Below, in pieces: positions 53,922 through 63,999 of a stretch of 64,000 nt of DNA; positions within the stretch are counted from its first letter, which is position 1, and every line of letters begins with the position of its first letter. The DNA comes from Lentisphaerales bacterium (GTDB lineage: Bacteria; Verrucomicrobiota; Lentisphaeria; Lentisphaerales; Lentisphaeraceae). Under the pieces are notes generated by a model. That model was not told where the DNA came from, did no database searches, and saw only the letters and a program-made list of their open reading frames with translations. Location: positions 21,431 through 85,430 of the forward strand of contig JAKVBD010000013.1 in the NCBI GenBank assembly GCA_022446985.1, in the 5' to 3' direction. Both the position numbers and the translations under genes were made by a program.

Positions 53922-55193
53922 ATGTCGGATGTTGCTAAACTAACCATGCCGGACGGCAAGGAACTGACCCTTCCTGCATACACCGGTACCGAACAGGAAA
54001 AGTGCCTAGACATAAGCGCACTTCGTAAAGAAACAGGATACGTCACTTTTGACCCGGGCTTTGGCAATACCTGCCCAGCAAAAAGCTCAATCACATTCCT
54101 TAACGGCGAAGCCGGTATCCTGCGTTACAGAGGTTACTCAATCGAAGACCTTTGTGAAAAGTCAGATTTCAATGCCGTAATGTACCTAGTCATCTACGGT
54201 GAGCTACCAACAGAAGAAGAGCTTGCAACATTCCTTGAAAACTTGCAAAAATACTCTGAAGTCAAGCCTCAGCTACTAAAGCTATACGATGCTCTTCCAC
54301 AGGACACTCACCCAATGATCATGGTAAGCAGCATGCTTGCTGGTCTTTCGGCTCATTACCCGCAGTTCACTAATCCTCAAAATGAAGAAGAAGTAGAAGA
54401 AGCTATCTTTGTTGCTCTTGGTCAGATCCTGCCTATCGTTGCTTCTGCTTACTGCAAGAACAATGATAAAGAGTTCAAATACCCTTCAGACAAAAACCTT
54501 TCTTATGGTGCTGGTCTTCTTAAGATGATGTTCGGCGATGACTACGAAGTTGATGCTGACGTAGATAAGATTCTTGACGAACTTCTTATCCTTCACGCTG
54601 ATCACGAGTTTAACTGTTCTACTTCTACAGCCCGTCTTGTTGGTAGTTCTCAGGCTAACATTTTTGCTTCTCTTTCTGCTGCTGTTCAAGCTCTTTGGGG
54701 TCCACTACACGGTGGTGCTAACCAGAAAGTTATCGAAATGCTTGAAGAAATCGCTGGTGAAGGCGGTGTTGAAGCTATCGATAAATTCCTTGGTATGGCG
54801 AAAGATAAGAGTAACCCATTCAGACTTATGGGCTTCGGTCACAGAGTTTACAAAAACTACGACCCACGTGCTAAAATAATTAAGAAAACTTGTGACAAAG
54901 TTATCGAAAAGCTTGGTGTTGAAGACCCACTACTTGCTGTTGCTCAAAAACTTGAAGCTGCTGCTCTACAGGATGAGTACTTCACAGCTAGAAAGCTTTA
55001 CCCGAACGTAGACTTCTACAGCGGTATCGTTTACAGAGCTCTAAATATCCCAACTGAGATGTACACTCCACTATTTGCTCTTGGCAGACTTTGTGGTTGG
55101 ATCGCTCACTGGCGCGAGCAGAACCTCGATGCAGGTGCTCGTATCGGTAGACCTCGTCAGCTTTACGTTGGCCCTACAGAAAGAAGCCTGTAA
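53922..55193 (+). CDS. gltA: Citrate synthase
   Basis: Condenses acetyl-CoA and oxaloacetate. Signatures GILRYRGYSIEDL, LHADHEFNCSTSTAR (catalytic His), GPLHGGANQ, MGFGHRVYKNYDPRA (catalytic His) and GRPRQLYVGP near the end. 423 residues fits the long bacterial type II enzyme. A ribosome site CAGGAG precedes ATG and a strong terminator follows. Confidence 0.96.
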   Translation: MSDVAKLTMPDGKELTLPAYTGTEQEKCLDISALRKETGYVTFDPGFGNTCPAKSSITFLNGEAGILRYRGYSIEDLCEKSDFNAVMYLVIYGELPTEEELATFLENLQKYSEVKPQLLKLYDALPQDTHPMIMVSSMLAGLSAHYPQFTNPQNEEEVEEAIFVALGQILPIVASAYCKNNDKEFKYPSDKNLSYGAGLLKMMFGDDYEVDADVDKILDELLILHADHEFNCSTSTARLVGSSQANIFASLSAAVQALWGPLHGGANQKVIEMLEEIAGEGGVEAIDKFLGMAKDKSNPFRLMGFGHRVYKNYDPRAKIIKKTCDKVIEKLGVEDPLLAVAQKLEAAALQDEYFTARKLYPNVDFYSGIVYRALNIPTEMYTPLFALGRLCGWIAHWREQNLDAGARIGRPRQLYVGPTERSL

Positions 55194-55218
55194 GCTTTAA
55201 TTAAAGCTTGGACTTTCA

Positions 55219-55250
55219 GGGATGTCGTTTTTAACGGCATCCCTTTTTTG
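55219..55250 (+). terminator. Rho-independent terminator of citrate synthase
   Basis: GGGATGTCGTT / AACGGCATCCC hairpin followed by a T-run, 26 bases after the gltA stop. Confidence 0.92.
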
Positions 55251-55324
55251 TTTTTGAAGAGTTTGATAGCTCTTACCGGCAAGAGTATCGGTGCTCCTTT
55301 GATACTGCGAGGAAGCAGGAAATT

Positions 55325-55367
55325 ACTGATTACTAAGACAAAGTCTACTCTATACTGATTACTAAGA
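55325..55367. repeat. Short direct repeat
   Basis: ACTGATTACTAAGA occurs at 55325-55338 and again at 55354-55367. Role unknown; lies between the gltA terminator and the mtfA pseudogene. Confidence 0.6.
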
Positions 55368-55377
55368 GCTAAGCGAC

Positions 55378-56207
55378 CTAAGTATGATTCTTAAAATCCC
55401 AATCAAGCGGATTTAAGCCACAGTATTTCTTCAAAGCTTCATAAAGCTCAGGATGCGTCTTACTCATCTGCCCCGGTTTTTCAAAAAAGCTTTCTGTCGA
55501 GATCGCAAAGAACTCAGCCTCATTTCTCGCACCATATTTATCCATCAGTGCTTTCTGATTCTTCATCGCCTTACGCACCAGCTTATCGTATTCCATACTG
55601 AGCATCACCGCCCAGGAAGCATAAGTATTCGTTGAAGTGAGAATTGGCACACCATCGGCAGCTCCACCATCCTGATCCAAGTGATGCGCAAACTCATGCA
55701 GGACGACATTTTGCCCATCTTCAAAATTAACTACTCCATGCCGACTGTGGCTCCATGACAAAACTATCGTTCCACCAGCCCACGATTCACCTAAACGAAC
55801 AATTTCCTTAGTCTCTTCAAAACCATCGTCATTCATCTCTTTGATTTTAGCTTTGTAAGCTGAAGGATAAACCAGAACAGTGGTCAAACGGCTGTACCAT
55901 GGCTGAGTCCGGTTATTCAGTAAAAGTAAACAGGCTTGCGCTACTATAGTGACGCAAATTTCATCGGTATTTCAAGCCCCTCACAACCTTGTAAGTCCTT
56001 CTCCTCCAAAAAGAGATTTACCAGGCCCTCAAGCTTCTTTTGTTGTTCTTCAGGCAGAGAAAGAATCAGCTTAAAGTTATTTTCAACTATGTCTCGATGT
56101 TTTTTGCTCAAAGGCTTTTTGTACTTTCTTGTCTTGGCCGTTGAAAGTCTCTCAATGATTATCCCAGCGACGATAAATATAACTATCAGCCCAAAAATTG
56201 TTTCCAC
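55378..56207 (-). pseudogene. mtfA: MtfA-like zinc metallopeptidase, split by a frameshift
   Basis: The N-terminal part (56207-55944) has a membrane anchor helix and KHRDIVENNFKLILSLPEEQQ, then ends out of frame at FASL. The other frame resumes at VTIVAQACLLLLNNRTQPWYSRLTTVLVYPS (reduced to IVAQACLLLL and VLVYPS) and runs to the stop at 55378 with the zinc motif HEFAHHLDQ and the distal Glu in AEFFA. Joined length is about 275 residues, the family size (MtfA/M90, glucose-PTS-linked in enterics). One base insertion near 55945-55955 explains it. The fragments alone are unlikely to be stable enzymes. Confidence 0.8.
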
Positions 56208-56347
56208 ATAGGCTCTCTAAAAGTTCCAGAAAAATCTAGCAGTTTTCTATAAACTTCATAGAAAGATATAAAATATCATCAATTCTTTTCGTATCGAATT
56301 ATGAGAACCGCTATAGAATCCTGATGGTCTTACAAAAGGAGAAAGAC

Positions 56348-57619
56348 ATGTCTAAGGGAATACTAACTTTAATCACAGCCGCCACATTAGTCAGCTGCCA
56401 AAGCCACAATCCTCACAAAACACCAAATGCCCAGGCTCTGCAGCAAATTCAGACTCAGCAAAACATCAATATGAAGCAGCAGTCTATCGCTATTCCCACT
56501 TTGCCAAGATTTGACAGAAGCAGCGTCAACTATCGAAATATCCGACCTCACAACATGCCTCCTCAAAAAAACAATCCAAACTTAATTCAACTGGCTCTCC
56601 TTCTCGACACCAGCAACAGTATGGACGGTCTAATCAATCAGGCAAAAAGCCAACTGTGGAGCATTGTTAACGAACTTTCAAATGCCTATAAAAATAACCG
56701 TGACATCCAATTCGAAGTCGCACTTTTTGAGTACGGTAACAGCGACCTTAAAATGTCGGATGGATACATTCGCATGGTACAACCTTTAACCAGTGATCTG
56801 GACCAACTTTCACACGAACTCTTCAGCCTCGAAACTAACGGCGGTTCAGAATACTGTGGTCATGTGATCGCCTCTGCCTCAAACTGCCTCAACTGGAATA
56901 CATCTTCTGAATCTCTTAAGTTAATATACATTGCCGGTAACGAAGCCTTTACTCAAGGGATGGTGGATTATAACGAATATTGTACTCAAGCCGCTTCAAA
57001 AAGTATAAATGTCAATACAATTTTTTGTGGTCCTTTTGAAACTGGTATAGAGACTAAGTGGCAACATGGCGCCCAACTTGGCAACGGTTCTTACTTCAGT
57101 ATAAACAGCGATAAAAAGCTGGAAGGCATAGAAACCCCTTATGACGACGAGCTCCTAGAACTCAGCACAAAACTCAACGCCACATATATCGCCTATGGTG
57201 CCAACCGCAATTTTTATTTGAACAGACAAATGGCACAGGATAAAAATGCTTCCGGTATTTCTAAGTCTATTGGAGCTGGACGAGCTGCGTCAAAAGGCTC
57301 AAAACTCTACACAAATGAAAACTGGGACCTGATCGATGCCCTGAAGTCTAACAAGCTTCAACTTAACAATATCAACCAAAAAGAACTTCCTGAGAACCTC
57401 CAAAACAAATCTTTGCAAGATATCCGGACTTTCATAAATGTTAAGGAGGCCGAAAGACAACAAATTCAAAAGCAGATAAATAATCTTGGCCAAAAACGCG
57501 GCCAATTCATTAAAGAAAAACTCCAGGACCTCAATAAAAATGGCGAGGAAACTCTTGATTCTGCCATGATCAAAAGCCTCAAAGAACAGGCTAAGCAAAA
57601 GGGTTTTGCCTTCAAGTAA
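56348..57619 (+). CDS. VWA-domain lipoprotein
   Basis: From ATG 56348 (AAAGGAGAAAG site) the product has a lipoprotein signal MSKGILTLITAATLVSC with Cys17 as lipidation site. A von Willebrand factor A domain follows (LALLLDTSNSMDGL: MIDAS DxSxS), with GGSEYCGHVIA and IYIAGNEAFTQG, and a charged helical C-terminus. 423 residues. The VWA binds Mg2+-dependent partners outside the inner membrane. First gene before the giant protein pair; function unknown. Confidence 0.82.
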   Translation: MSKGILTLITAATLVSCQSHNPHKTPNAQALQQIQTQQNINMKQQSIAIPTLPRFDRSSVNYRNIRPHNMPPQKNNPNLIQLALLLDTSNSMDGLINQAKSQLWSIVNELSNAYKNNRDIQFEVALFEYGNSDLKMSDGYIRMVQPLTSDLDQLSHELFSLETNGGSEYCGHVIASASNCLNWNTSSESLKLIYIAGNEAFTQGMVDYNEYCTQAASKSINVNTIFCGPFETGIETKWQHGAQLGNGSYFSINSDKKLEGIETPYDDELLELSTKLNATYIAYGANRNFYLNRQMAQDKNASGISKSIGAGRAASKGSKLYTNENWDLIDALKSNKLQLNNINQKELPENLQNKSLQDIRTFINVKEAERQQIQKQINNLGQKRGQFIKEKLQDLNKNGEETLDSAMIKSLKEQAKQKGFAFK

Positions 57620-57739
57620 TAAAGGCAACTAACATTTATTTCATATTTTTCACTTTTCCATGCTAATAAAGTCAAAGTTGGTGCGTCACAATGGTACAGA
57701 AACGTTATAATCAACCAATTGGTACTTAAGGAGCATAAG

Positions 57740-58279
57740 TTGAGATCATTCATAATTCTATTTACTCTGCTGGGTTCATTGAACCTATCGGCATTTGGCC
57801 CCATAGACAAACAAGGTGAAAAAATTTCCTTTGACGAGAAGTTCGTCTTTAAACCGGAACAAGCCCTTAAAGAGCTCATCCCCGGAACTAAGGATTACTA
57901 TTACTACAACTGTCTGCACCTTCAGCATGAAAAAGAATTCCAAAAAGTAAATGAACTGCTCAAAGTATGGGGCGGTAAATTTTATAAAAGCGAGCGCTAC
58001 AAAACTATTCTCAATCGCCAGATGCTCTTTCTCTATGAGCAATCTCCTTCTGAAACTCAAAAACACCTCATACGTGAACTCAAGCTACAGTTCAACCACC
58101 AAAAAATTGCTGCAGCTCAGGAAGCCAAGTATCCAAACGCTTTAGACCAAGAGCTCATCAACTGGGAAAAGTTTAAGAACTACCCAATTCACAAACTCAC
58201 TGACATCGCTCTGCAAAAATCTCAAATAGAAAACTCAGTGTTAGCGAAAGGAGAGCCATGCTGCAAAGAGTTAAAGTAG
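57740..58279 (+). CDS. Secreted helical protein, probably the N-terminal part of the giant protein downstream
   Basis: A TTG at 57740 with AAGGAG 6 bases upstream gives signal peptide MRSFIILFTLLGSLNLSAFG and a soluble helical domain (KDYYYYNCLHLQHEKEFQKVNELL in short form YNCLHLQ). 179 residues. It overlaps the next ORF by 22 bases in another frame. In related PVC-group proteins, as I recall, similar domains lead directly into the sequence of the giant ORF, so the two may be one gene broken by a frameshift, or translationally coupled genes. Confidence 0.65.
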   Translation: MRSFIILFTLLGSLNLSAFGPIDKQGEKISFDEKFVFKPEQALKELIPGTKDYYYYNCLHLQHEKEFQKVNELLKVWGGKFYKSERYKTILNRQMLFLYEQSPSETQKHLIRELKLQFNHQKIAAAQEAKYPNALDQELINWEKFKNYPIHKLTDIALQKSQIENSVLAKGEPCCKELK

Positions 58280-61200
58280 CGGACTTTCCAGATCTGGTTA
58301 AGCACATCATTGCAGACTTAAATGCGACCAACAAGAAAACCTTTGGTTATATAAACATCCACAAACAGCTGACTGTCGAGCAAATGGGTGAATGTCTTAA
58401 ACTGAAGCCTTCACTTAAAAGCAACCGAACTTTCGTGAATGAGTACATCAAGAGACTGACTCCGGCAGCACACACAAACTGGCAACAACAAGCATTTTTA
58501 AAAGAAGCTTACTTAAACAGCTTATGGAACTTTGTGAGTTCTCTGGGCTCGTCATTTAACTCACTAAAAGCTCACTCCTTGCTTCATAAACTCAAGCATG
58601 ATCAAAGCCTGAAAAAATACAATGAAACCCACTTTTTAGAGTACCTCAAACTTCCAAGATACAGCATATTTGCCAAACAAGAGCGGCTCACTAACAATCA
58701 ACATTTGGTCAATTTAAATAAGAATTTTGGTTCTGTAACTTATTTGCCAAACTTAGTACAAATAGAAAATGAACTGGTCATTTCTCTCATGCAGCACTTT
58801 TTAAAAGATGCTGATAACACCAAAAAGTATCTGCCTTATGTTCAAGAAGGTTTTCTAAATAAAATATTTGCCAAAACCAAAATTCTTTATGGTAAAGGTG
58901 ATCCTGAAAAATGGTTCTCACTGATTGAAAAGCACACTGGTATCATTCAAGAATTAAAGGAAAAAGTTGAACTCAGGCTTCTACCGGAAAATAAGGAATT
59001 CATACGCAGTAATGAGGAGATTCAACTTTCTTTAGAAGTCAAAAATGCCCCCAATCTTTTGGTGAAAATTTTTAAGTTAAATCAGTTCAACTATTTCAAA
59101 GCCAACATGCGACAGCTGTCAACAGACCTCGATCTGGATGGCATGGTGGCCACTCAAGAAAAAACATTCAAGTACACACAAGCCCCGCATATTCGCCACA
59201 CAGAAACTTTCAATTTCGACCTAAAAGATCCCGGAGCCTATGTCGTGGAATTCATCGGCAATGGCATCAGTTCACGTGCCCTTATCCACAAAGGGTCCCT
59301 AAGATTCACCCATGAGCCAAGTGCTGCAGGACACCTCTTCTATGTATTTGACGATCAAAATAATTTACTTGAAGATGCCAGTATTTACATAAATGGCCAC
59401 ACATACAAAACACATGAAAAAGGTTTCATTCTGGTCCCGTATACCTCAAAGGCCACAGTCCAAAAAATTATTCTCAAGCATGGTGAATTTGCCAGTTTGG
59501 AAAGCTTCGAACACAAAGCTGAAAATTACGATTTACAGACTAAGTTTTTCATCCATCGTGAATCACTTATTCCAAATAATAAAGCAACGGTATTGATTCA
59601 TGGCTCACTGCACTTAAACGGTAGTCGCGTTCCACTCGAACTTCTCAAAAATGTCAGCTTAACTCTCAAATCCACAGATTCTAAAGGCATATCCTCAAGC
59701 CTCACCGTGGATGACTTTAAACTCAACAAATCCAAAAATACCCCCTTCACTTTCAATGTCCCGCAAAACCTGCGCAACATGAGTTTTTCTCTTAAAGCAC
59801 AGCTTACCAAAATGACCGATGGCAAAACCATTGACCTTCAATCAAACTATAATCTTCCCTGCAACTCAGATAATAATGGCAGTGTCATCAAAAATGCCTT
59901 TCTCAGAGAAAATGATAAAGGTTACTATTTAGAAATTCTTGGTAGAAATGGTGAGCCTCAAAAAAGTCTTGCTGTCAACCTGAGCTTAACTCACGCTCTC
60001 ATCAAAAATTCACTGCACTTTACCCTCAAAACAAATAATCAAGGCATTGCCTTTCTCGGTAAACTAAAAGACATAACCGCCATTCAAACTAAGTCTCTTA
60101 AAAACTCCCGATACTGGTACCTGCAGCCCAAAGACATATCCTGGCCATACAACCTGAATGTCGCTCAAGGAGAAGTTATCCGTTTGCCACTCCAACACAA
60201 CCTTAAGGTAACTCTTGATCAATATTCCCTTACAGAAATTCGTGCAGGTCGCCCGCAAACTGACCTGGCAGCTAAGCTAAGTATAAATGGTAAATATCTT
60301 GAAATCACAAATCTGCCGGAAGGTACATTTAAGTTAAGAAATAAAATCAATAACAGCCTGACAAATATAAGCATCACTAAAGGTAAAAACTTTAAGAACT
60401 TCGTGCTTGGAGAATTTGTTACCAGTCTTCAGAACTATAAAAAATTACCCACCTTCAAAGACATAACCCACAAAGACAACAGGCTCACAATCCAGCTGGA
60501 AAACTACTCTCCTAAAACGACAGTACATGTTATCCAAAGCCGCTTTAATCTTGAAGCTTATCCAGGTTACCTGAATCAATCCTCTCCATCTTCTTTTTAT
60601 CATGCTTACCTGCCTTCCTTTTATCTTTCAGGAAGAAATATTGGCGATGAATACCGCTACATTCTCGCCAGAAGAAACAGTCCGGTATATCCAGGTAATA
60701 TGCTCACTCGACCAGGTCTTCTCCTCAATCCATGGGAGCTGAAAGATACGACAACTCAAGATCTAGATGCCGCATGGGGTGAAGCATTTGGAAAAAGAGG
60801 TGCACCAGGCAGAACAAGTAGAGTATCAAGACGTGGTGGCCCTACTCTGGAAGAACGAATCAACCCATCATCCCCTTCCTATAATTTTCTCACTCCGGGT
60901 CGGAAAACATTTGCTGATCTACGCCCGAATGATCAGGGCATGATCGAAATCCCCAAACTGGGTATGGGAGAAATGGTGCATGTCTTCCTTTTTGATAATA
61001 ACTACCATCAATACCATAAAGTATTCTTACCAGAGCAAAAGCATCCATACCAGGACACTCGCCTTAAGGTCATCTTAAATCCAGAAAAACACTTTGTTGA
61101 GACAAAGAAAATTTCTCTTCTCAAAAAAGATGAACCATTTACCGTGAAAAGCATTTCATCTGCTAAAGTGCAAACCTACGATTCTCTGCAAAAAGTCTAC

Positions 61201-63999
61201 GATCTGTTTAAAACTCTTCATGCCGACAAGCACCTGATCGAATTCTCTTTTATCCTCGATTGGCCAACTCTGGAGGAGAACAAAAAGAAAGAACTCTACT
61301 CAAAATATGCCTGCCATGAACTCAACTTCTTTATTTTCAAAAAGGACCCCAAGTTCTTTCAGGAGGTTATTCTGCCTTATTATCAAAACAAGAAGCACGA
61401 CACCTTCCTGGATCACTGGCTGAAGAACTCGAAGAATATTGCGCAATTCACCAATGAGTGGCACTATCACCGTTTAAACATAGTCGAAAAAATTCTCCTC
61501 GCCAAAAAACTCAATGCTTCTGGAATTGCCCAGGAAATACAGGACAAATTTCAAACTCTGCCAAGAGACAGAAATAAACTCTCCCGACTGTTCAACAATG
61601 CTTTGCAAAGTGAAAGCCTCGCAACTGTGAAATCAACTCTGCAACAATCTCTAAACAAAAAGAAGATGGCTGAAAGACTAAGGCATGGAAGAAAGATGCC
61701 TTCACAGCTAACTGGGCTTGTTCTCAATGATGCCCCTGCTGATACCATGGACTTAGTTGGCGGAATTGAAGGAGGGACTTCTTTAAAGTCTCCAGTCATG
61801 GAAGTTGCAGAAGCTGCAAGCGACGAATTTGATGCTTTTGGTGCAGACGAAGATGATCCATTTGCAGATGATCTTTTAGCAGATTCGACAGATCTTAGCT
61901 CTAAAGAAATCATCGAGGCTCGCGCTAAACAGACTCAGTACTACAGAGAAGTTGGTCCTGTGAAAGAATGGGCCGAAAACAATTACTACAAACTGCCAAT
62001 CAATCAACAAACGGCAAATCTGGTTACCGTAAATGCTTTTTGGCGTGACTTTGCGGCCCATACAGACGGACCTTTTATTTCAACAAACTTTGCCGAAGCC
62101 ACGAAAAACTTCACTGAAATGATGTTTGTTCTCTCTCTACTGGATCTGCCATTTACTTCAAACGATGTAAAAGTCGATTTCAAAGATAACCAGATGCAAA
62201 TCACACCAGCATCTGACCTTGTTTTATTTCATCGCGAAGTCGATACCGTTGATTCCGAAGTCACCAAAAACATTCTTGTTAAACAGCAATTCTTTGACTA
62301 TCTGGATCGCTATAAAAATAATGGTCACGAAAAGATCGAAAAGTATGTTTCCAGTGAGTTCCTGACCGGCCGAGTTTATGGGGCCAAAATCATCATAAGC
62401 AATGCCAATGCTCAACGCGTTAAAATGGAAGTTTTAAAACAAATTCCAGCGGGCGCTATTCCTGTACAAAACTCACAGGAAACGATGACTTCTCTGCTTA
62501 CAATGAATCCTTATGCGACCACAACTATGGAATACTTTTTCTACTTCCCACAAGCAGGAAACTTTAAACACTTTCCAGTGCATGCTTCGCAAGAAGGTGA
62601 GCTTAGCTCATTTGAAAAGCCCTTCATCTTCAAAGTTGTTGATGAAGCAACAGAAATTGACACAACTTCCTGGCTTTACATTTCACAGTCAGGCTCTACT
62701 GAAGACGTCATAGCATTTATGAATAAAGCCAACCTCAACCTGTTGAATCTTCAGTTAGTACTTTGGCGCCTGAAAGACAAACAATTCTGCTCAGACTTTC
62801 TGGCATTTCTTAAAAAGAAAAACTATTACCAGCATCAAGCCTACTCATATGCACTGAAACACAATTTAAAGAATTATCTCAGTGAATACTTAAAACACTC
62901 ACCTGTAGCCGACCAAGTCGGACCTTACCTCCAAACTGAACTCTTATCCGTCAATCCAGTTAAACGGTTCAAATACGAGTTCAAAGAGTACAGCCCACTG
63001 GTTAATGCCCGCAGTTATCAATTAGGCAAGAGAAGAAGTATTGCCAATAGAGAACTACTGAGTCAGTATAATCACTACATGCATTATATGACTTACAAGG
63101 ATAAGAAGTCTGCCGCAGATCAATTAACTCAAAGTTATCTACTTCTCTTGCAGGATCGCATAACTGAAGGCATAAAACTCTTCGAAAAGATTAATCGACA
63201 TGAGATTGCTGAAAAGATTCAATATGACTACATGCAGGCTTACCTTTACTTTTATCTGGAGCAACCGGATAAAGCAGAGAAAATAGCTTTAGAGTACACC
63301 AACTATCCAGTTAATAAGTGGCAGTCAAAATTCAAAAACATCCTTTCACAAATTCGCGAGATTCGTGGGGTAAATACCAATTCCAGGGTAACCGAAAATC
63401 GCCAGGAAAGCCAAAATACTTTGGCCAACCAAGAGCCTATTATCGAGTTTAGTATTTCTAAAGATGAGATAAATGCTTACATCAAAAATATCGATGCAGT
63501 GACCGTCAACTATTACCCCATGGACATAGAACTGCTCTTCTCCAGAAAGCCATTTATCAGCAGAGTTCAGTCCGATTTCTCCATCATTAAAGCAAAATTC
63601 AGAGAGCAGAAAAAGGTGACTGATAACAAGCTGAACTTTAAGATTCCCGATTCCATCAAAGATCTAAATGTCATGGTCGAAATTACGGCCAAAGGAATCA
63701 GTGCTTCTCAAGCTTACTATTCGCATAACATGAAAGTAGCTGTCAGTCAAAACTATGGTATGCTGCAAGTTCTTGGGGCAAGCCAAAAGCCTCTCAGTAA
63801 AGTCTATGTTAAGGTATACTCAAAGAGTCACAATGGCGAAGTAAAATTCCATAAAGACGGCTATACCGATCTTCGTGGTAAATTTGATTATTCATCAATT
63901 AACAATGGCGATATTTCTCAAGTAAATTCTTTCTCTCTACTATTGCTTAGCGACCAGCACGGCGCCATGATAAGAGAAGTAAAACCTCCCAAGCTATAA
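58258..63999 (+). CDS. Giant macroglobulin-like protein
   Basis: 1913 residues. Helical repeats at about 1-230, then beta-rich MG-like domains (about 230-560) with ALIHKGSLRFTHEPSAAGHLFYVFD, SIYINGHTYKTHEKGFILVPY and RESLIPNNKATVLIHG (each as separate stretches), an Arg/Gly/Pro-rich linker near 850-890, a long acidic stretch near 1190-1220, more MG-like strands to the end and a terminal LPPKL-type tail. No thioester motif (GCGEQ) is visible. It has no signal peptide of its own; secretion would depend on the preceding ORF. A ribosome site AAGGAG precedes ATG 58258. Similar large proteins in planctomycetes and Lentisphaera are annotated as A2M-like or hypothetical. Confidence 0.7.
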   Translation: MLQRVKVADFPDLVKHIIADLNATNKKTFGYINIHKQLTVEQMGECLKLKPSLKSNRTFVNEYIKRLTPAAHTNWQQQAFLKEAYLNSLWNFVSSLGSSFNSLKAHSLLHKLKHDQSLKKYNETHFLEYLKLPRYSIFAKQERLTNNQHLVNLNKNFGSVTYLPNLVQIENELVISLMQHFLKDADNTKKYLPYVQEGFLNKIFAKTKILYGKGDPEKWFSLIEKHTGIIQELKEKVELRLLPENKEFIRSNEEIQLSLEVKNAPNLLVKIFKLNQFNYFKANMRQLSTDLDLDGMVATQEKTFKYTQAPHIRHTETFNFDLKDPGAYVVEFIGNGISSRALIHKGSLRFTHEPSAAGHLFYVFDDQNNLLEDASIYINGHTYKTHEKGFILVPYTSKATVQKIILKHGEFASLESFEHKAENYDLQTKFFIHRESLIPNNKATVLIHGSLHLNGSRVPLELLKNVSLTLKSTDSKGISSSLTVDDFKLNKSKNTPFTFNVPQNLRNMSFSLKAQLTKMTDGKTIDLQSNYNLPCNSDNNGSVIKNAFLRENDKGYYLEILGRNGEPQKSLAVNLSLTHALIKNSLHFTLKTNNQGIAFLGKLKDITAIQTKSLKNSRYWYLQPKDISWPYNLNVAQGEVIRLPLQHNLKVTLDQYSLTEIRAGRPQTDLAAKLSINGKYLEITNLPEGTFKLRNKINNSLTNISITKGKNFKNFVLGEFVTSLQNYKKLPTFKDITHKDNRLTIQLENYSPKTTVHVIQSRFNLEAYPGYLNQSSPSSFYHAYLPSFYLSGRNIGDEYRYILARRNSPVYPGNMLTRPGLLLNPWELKDTTTQDLDAAWGEAFGKRGAPGRTSRVSRRGGPTLEERINPSSPSYNFLTPGRKTFADLRPNDQGMIEIPKLGMGEMVHVFLFDNNYHQYHKVFLPEQKHPYQDTRLKVILNPEKHFVETKKISLLKKDEPFTVKSISSAKVQTYDSLQKVYDLFKTLHADKHLIEFSFILDWPTLEENKKKELYSKYACHELNFFIFKKDPKFFQEVILPYYQNKKHDTFLDHWLKNSKNIAQFTNEWHYHRLNIVEKILLAKKLNASGIAQEIQDKFQTLPRDRNKLSRLFNNALQSESLATVKSTLQQSLNKKKMAERLRHGRKMPSQLTGLVLNDAPADTMDLVGGIEGGTSLKSPVMEVAEAASDEFDAFGADEDDPFADDLLADSTDLSSKEIIEARAKQTQYYREVGPVKEWAENNYYKLPINQQTANLVTVNAFWRDFAAHTDGPFISTNFAEATKNFTEMMFVLSLLDLPFTSNDVKVDFKDNQMQITPASDLVLFHREVDTVDSEVTKNILVKQQFFDYLDRYKNNGHEKIEKYVSSEFLTGRVYGAKIIISNANAQRVKMEVLKQIPAGAIPVQNSQETMTSLLTMNPYATTTMEYFFYFPQAGNFKHFPVHASQEGELSSFEKPFIFKVVDEATEIDTTSWLYISQSGSTEDVIAFMNKANLNLLNLQLVLWRLKDKQFCSDFLAFLKKKNYYQHQAYSYALKHNLKNYLSEYLKHSPVADQVGPYLQTELLSVNPVKRFKYEFKEYSPLVNARSYQLGKRRSIANRELLSQYNHYMHYMTYKDKKSAADQLTQSYLLLLQDRITEGIKLFEKINRHEIAEKIQYDYMQAYLYFYLEQPDKAEKIALEYTNYPVNKWQSKFKNILSQIREIRGVNTNSRVTENRQESQNTLANQEPIIEFSISKDEINAYIKNIDAVTVNYYPMDIELLFSRKPFISRVQSDFSIIKAKFREQKKVTDNKLNFKIPDSIKDLNVMVEITAKGISASQAYYSHNMKVAVSQNYGMLQVLGASQKPLSKVYVKVYSKSHNGEVKFHKDGYTDLRGKFDYSSINNGDISQVNSFSLLLLSDQHGAMIREVKPPKL

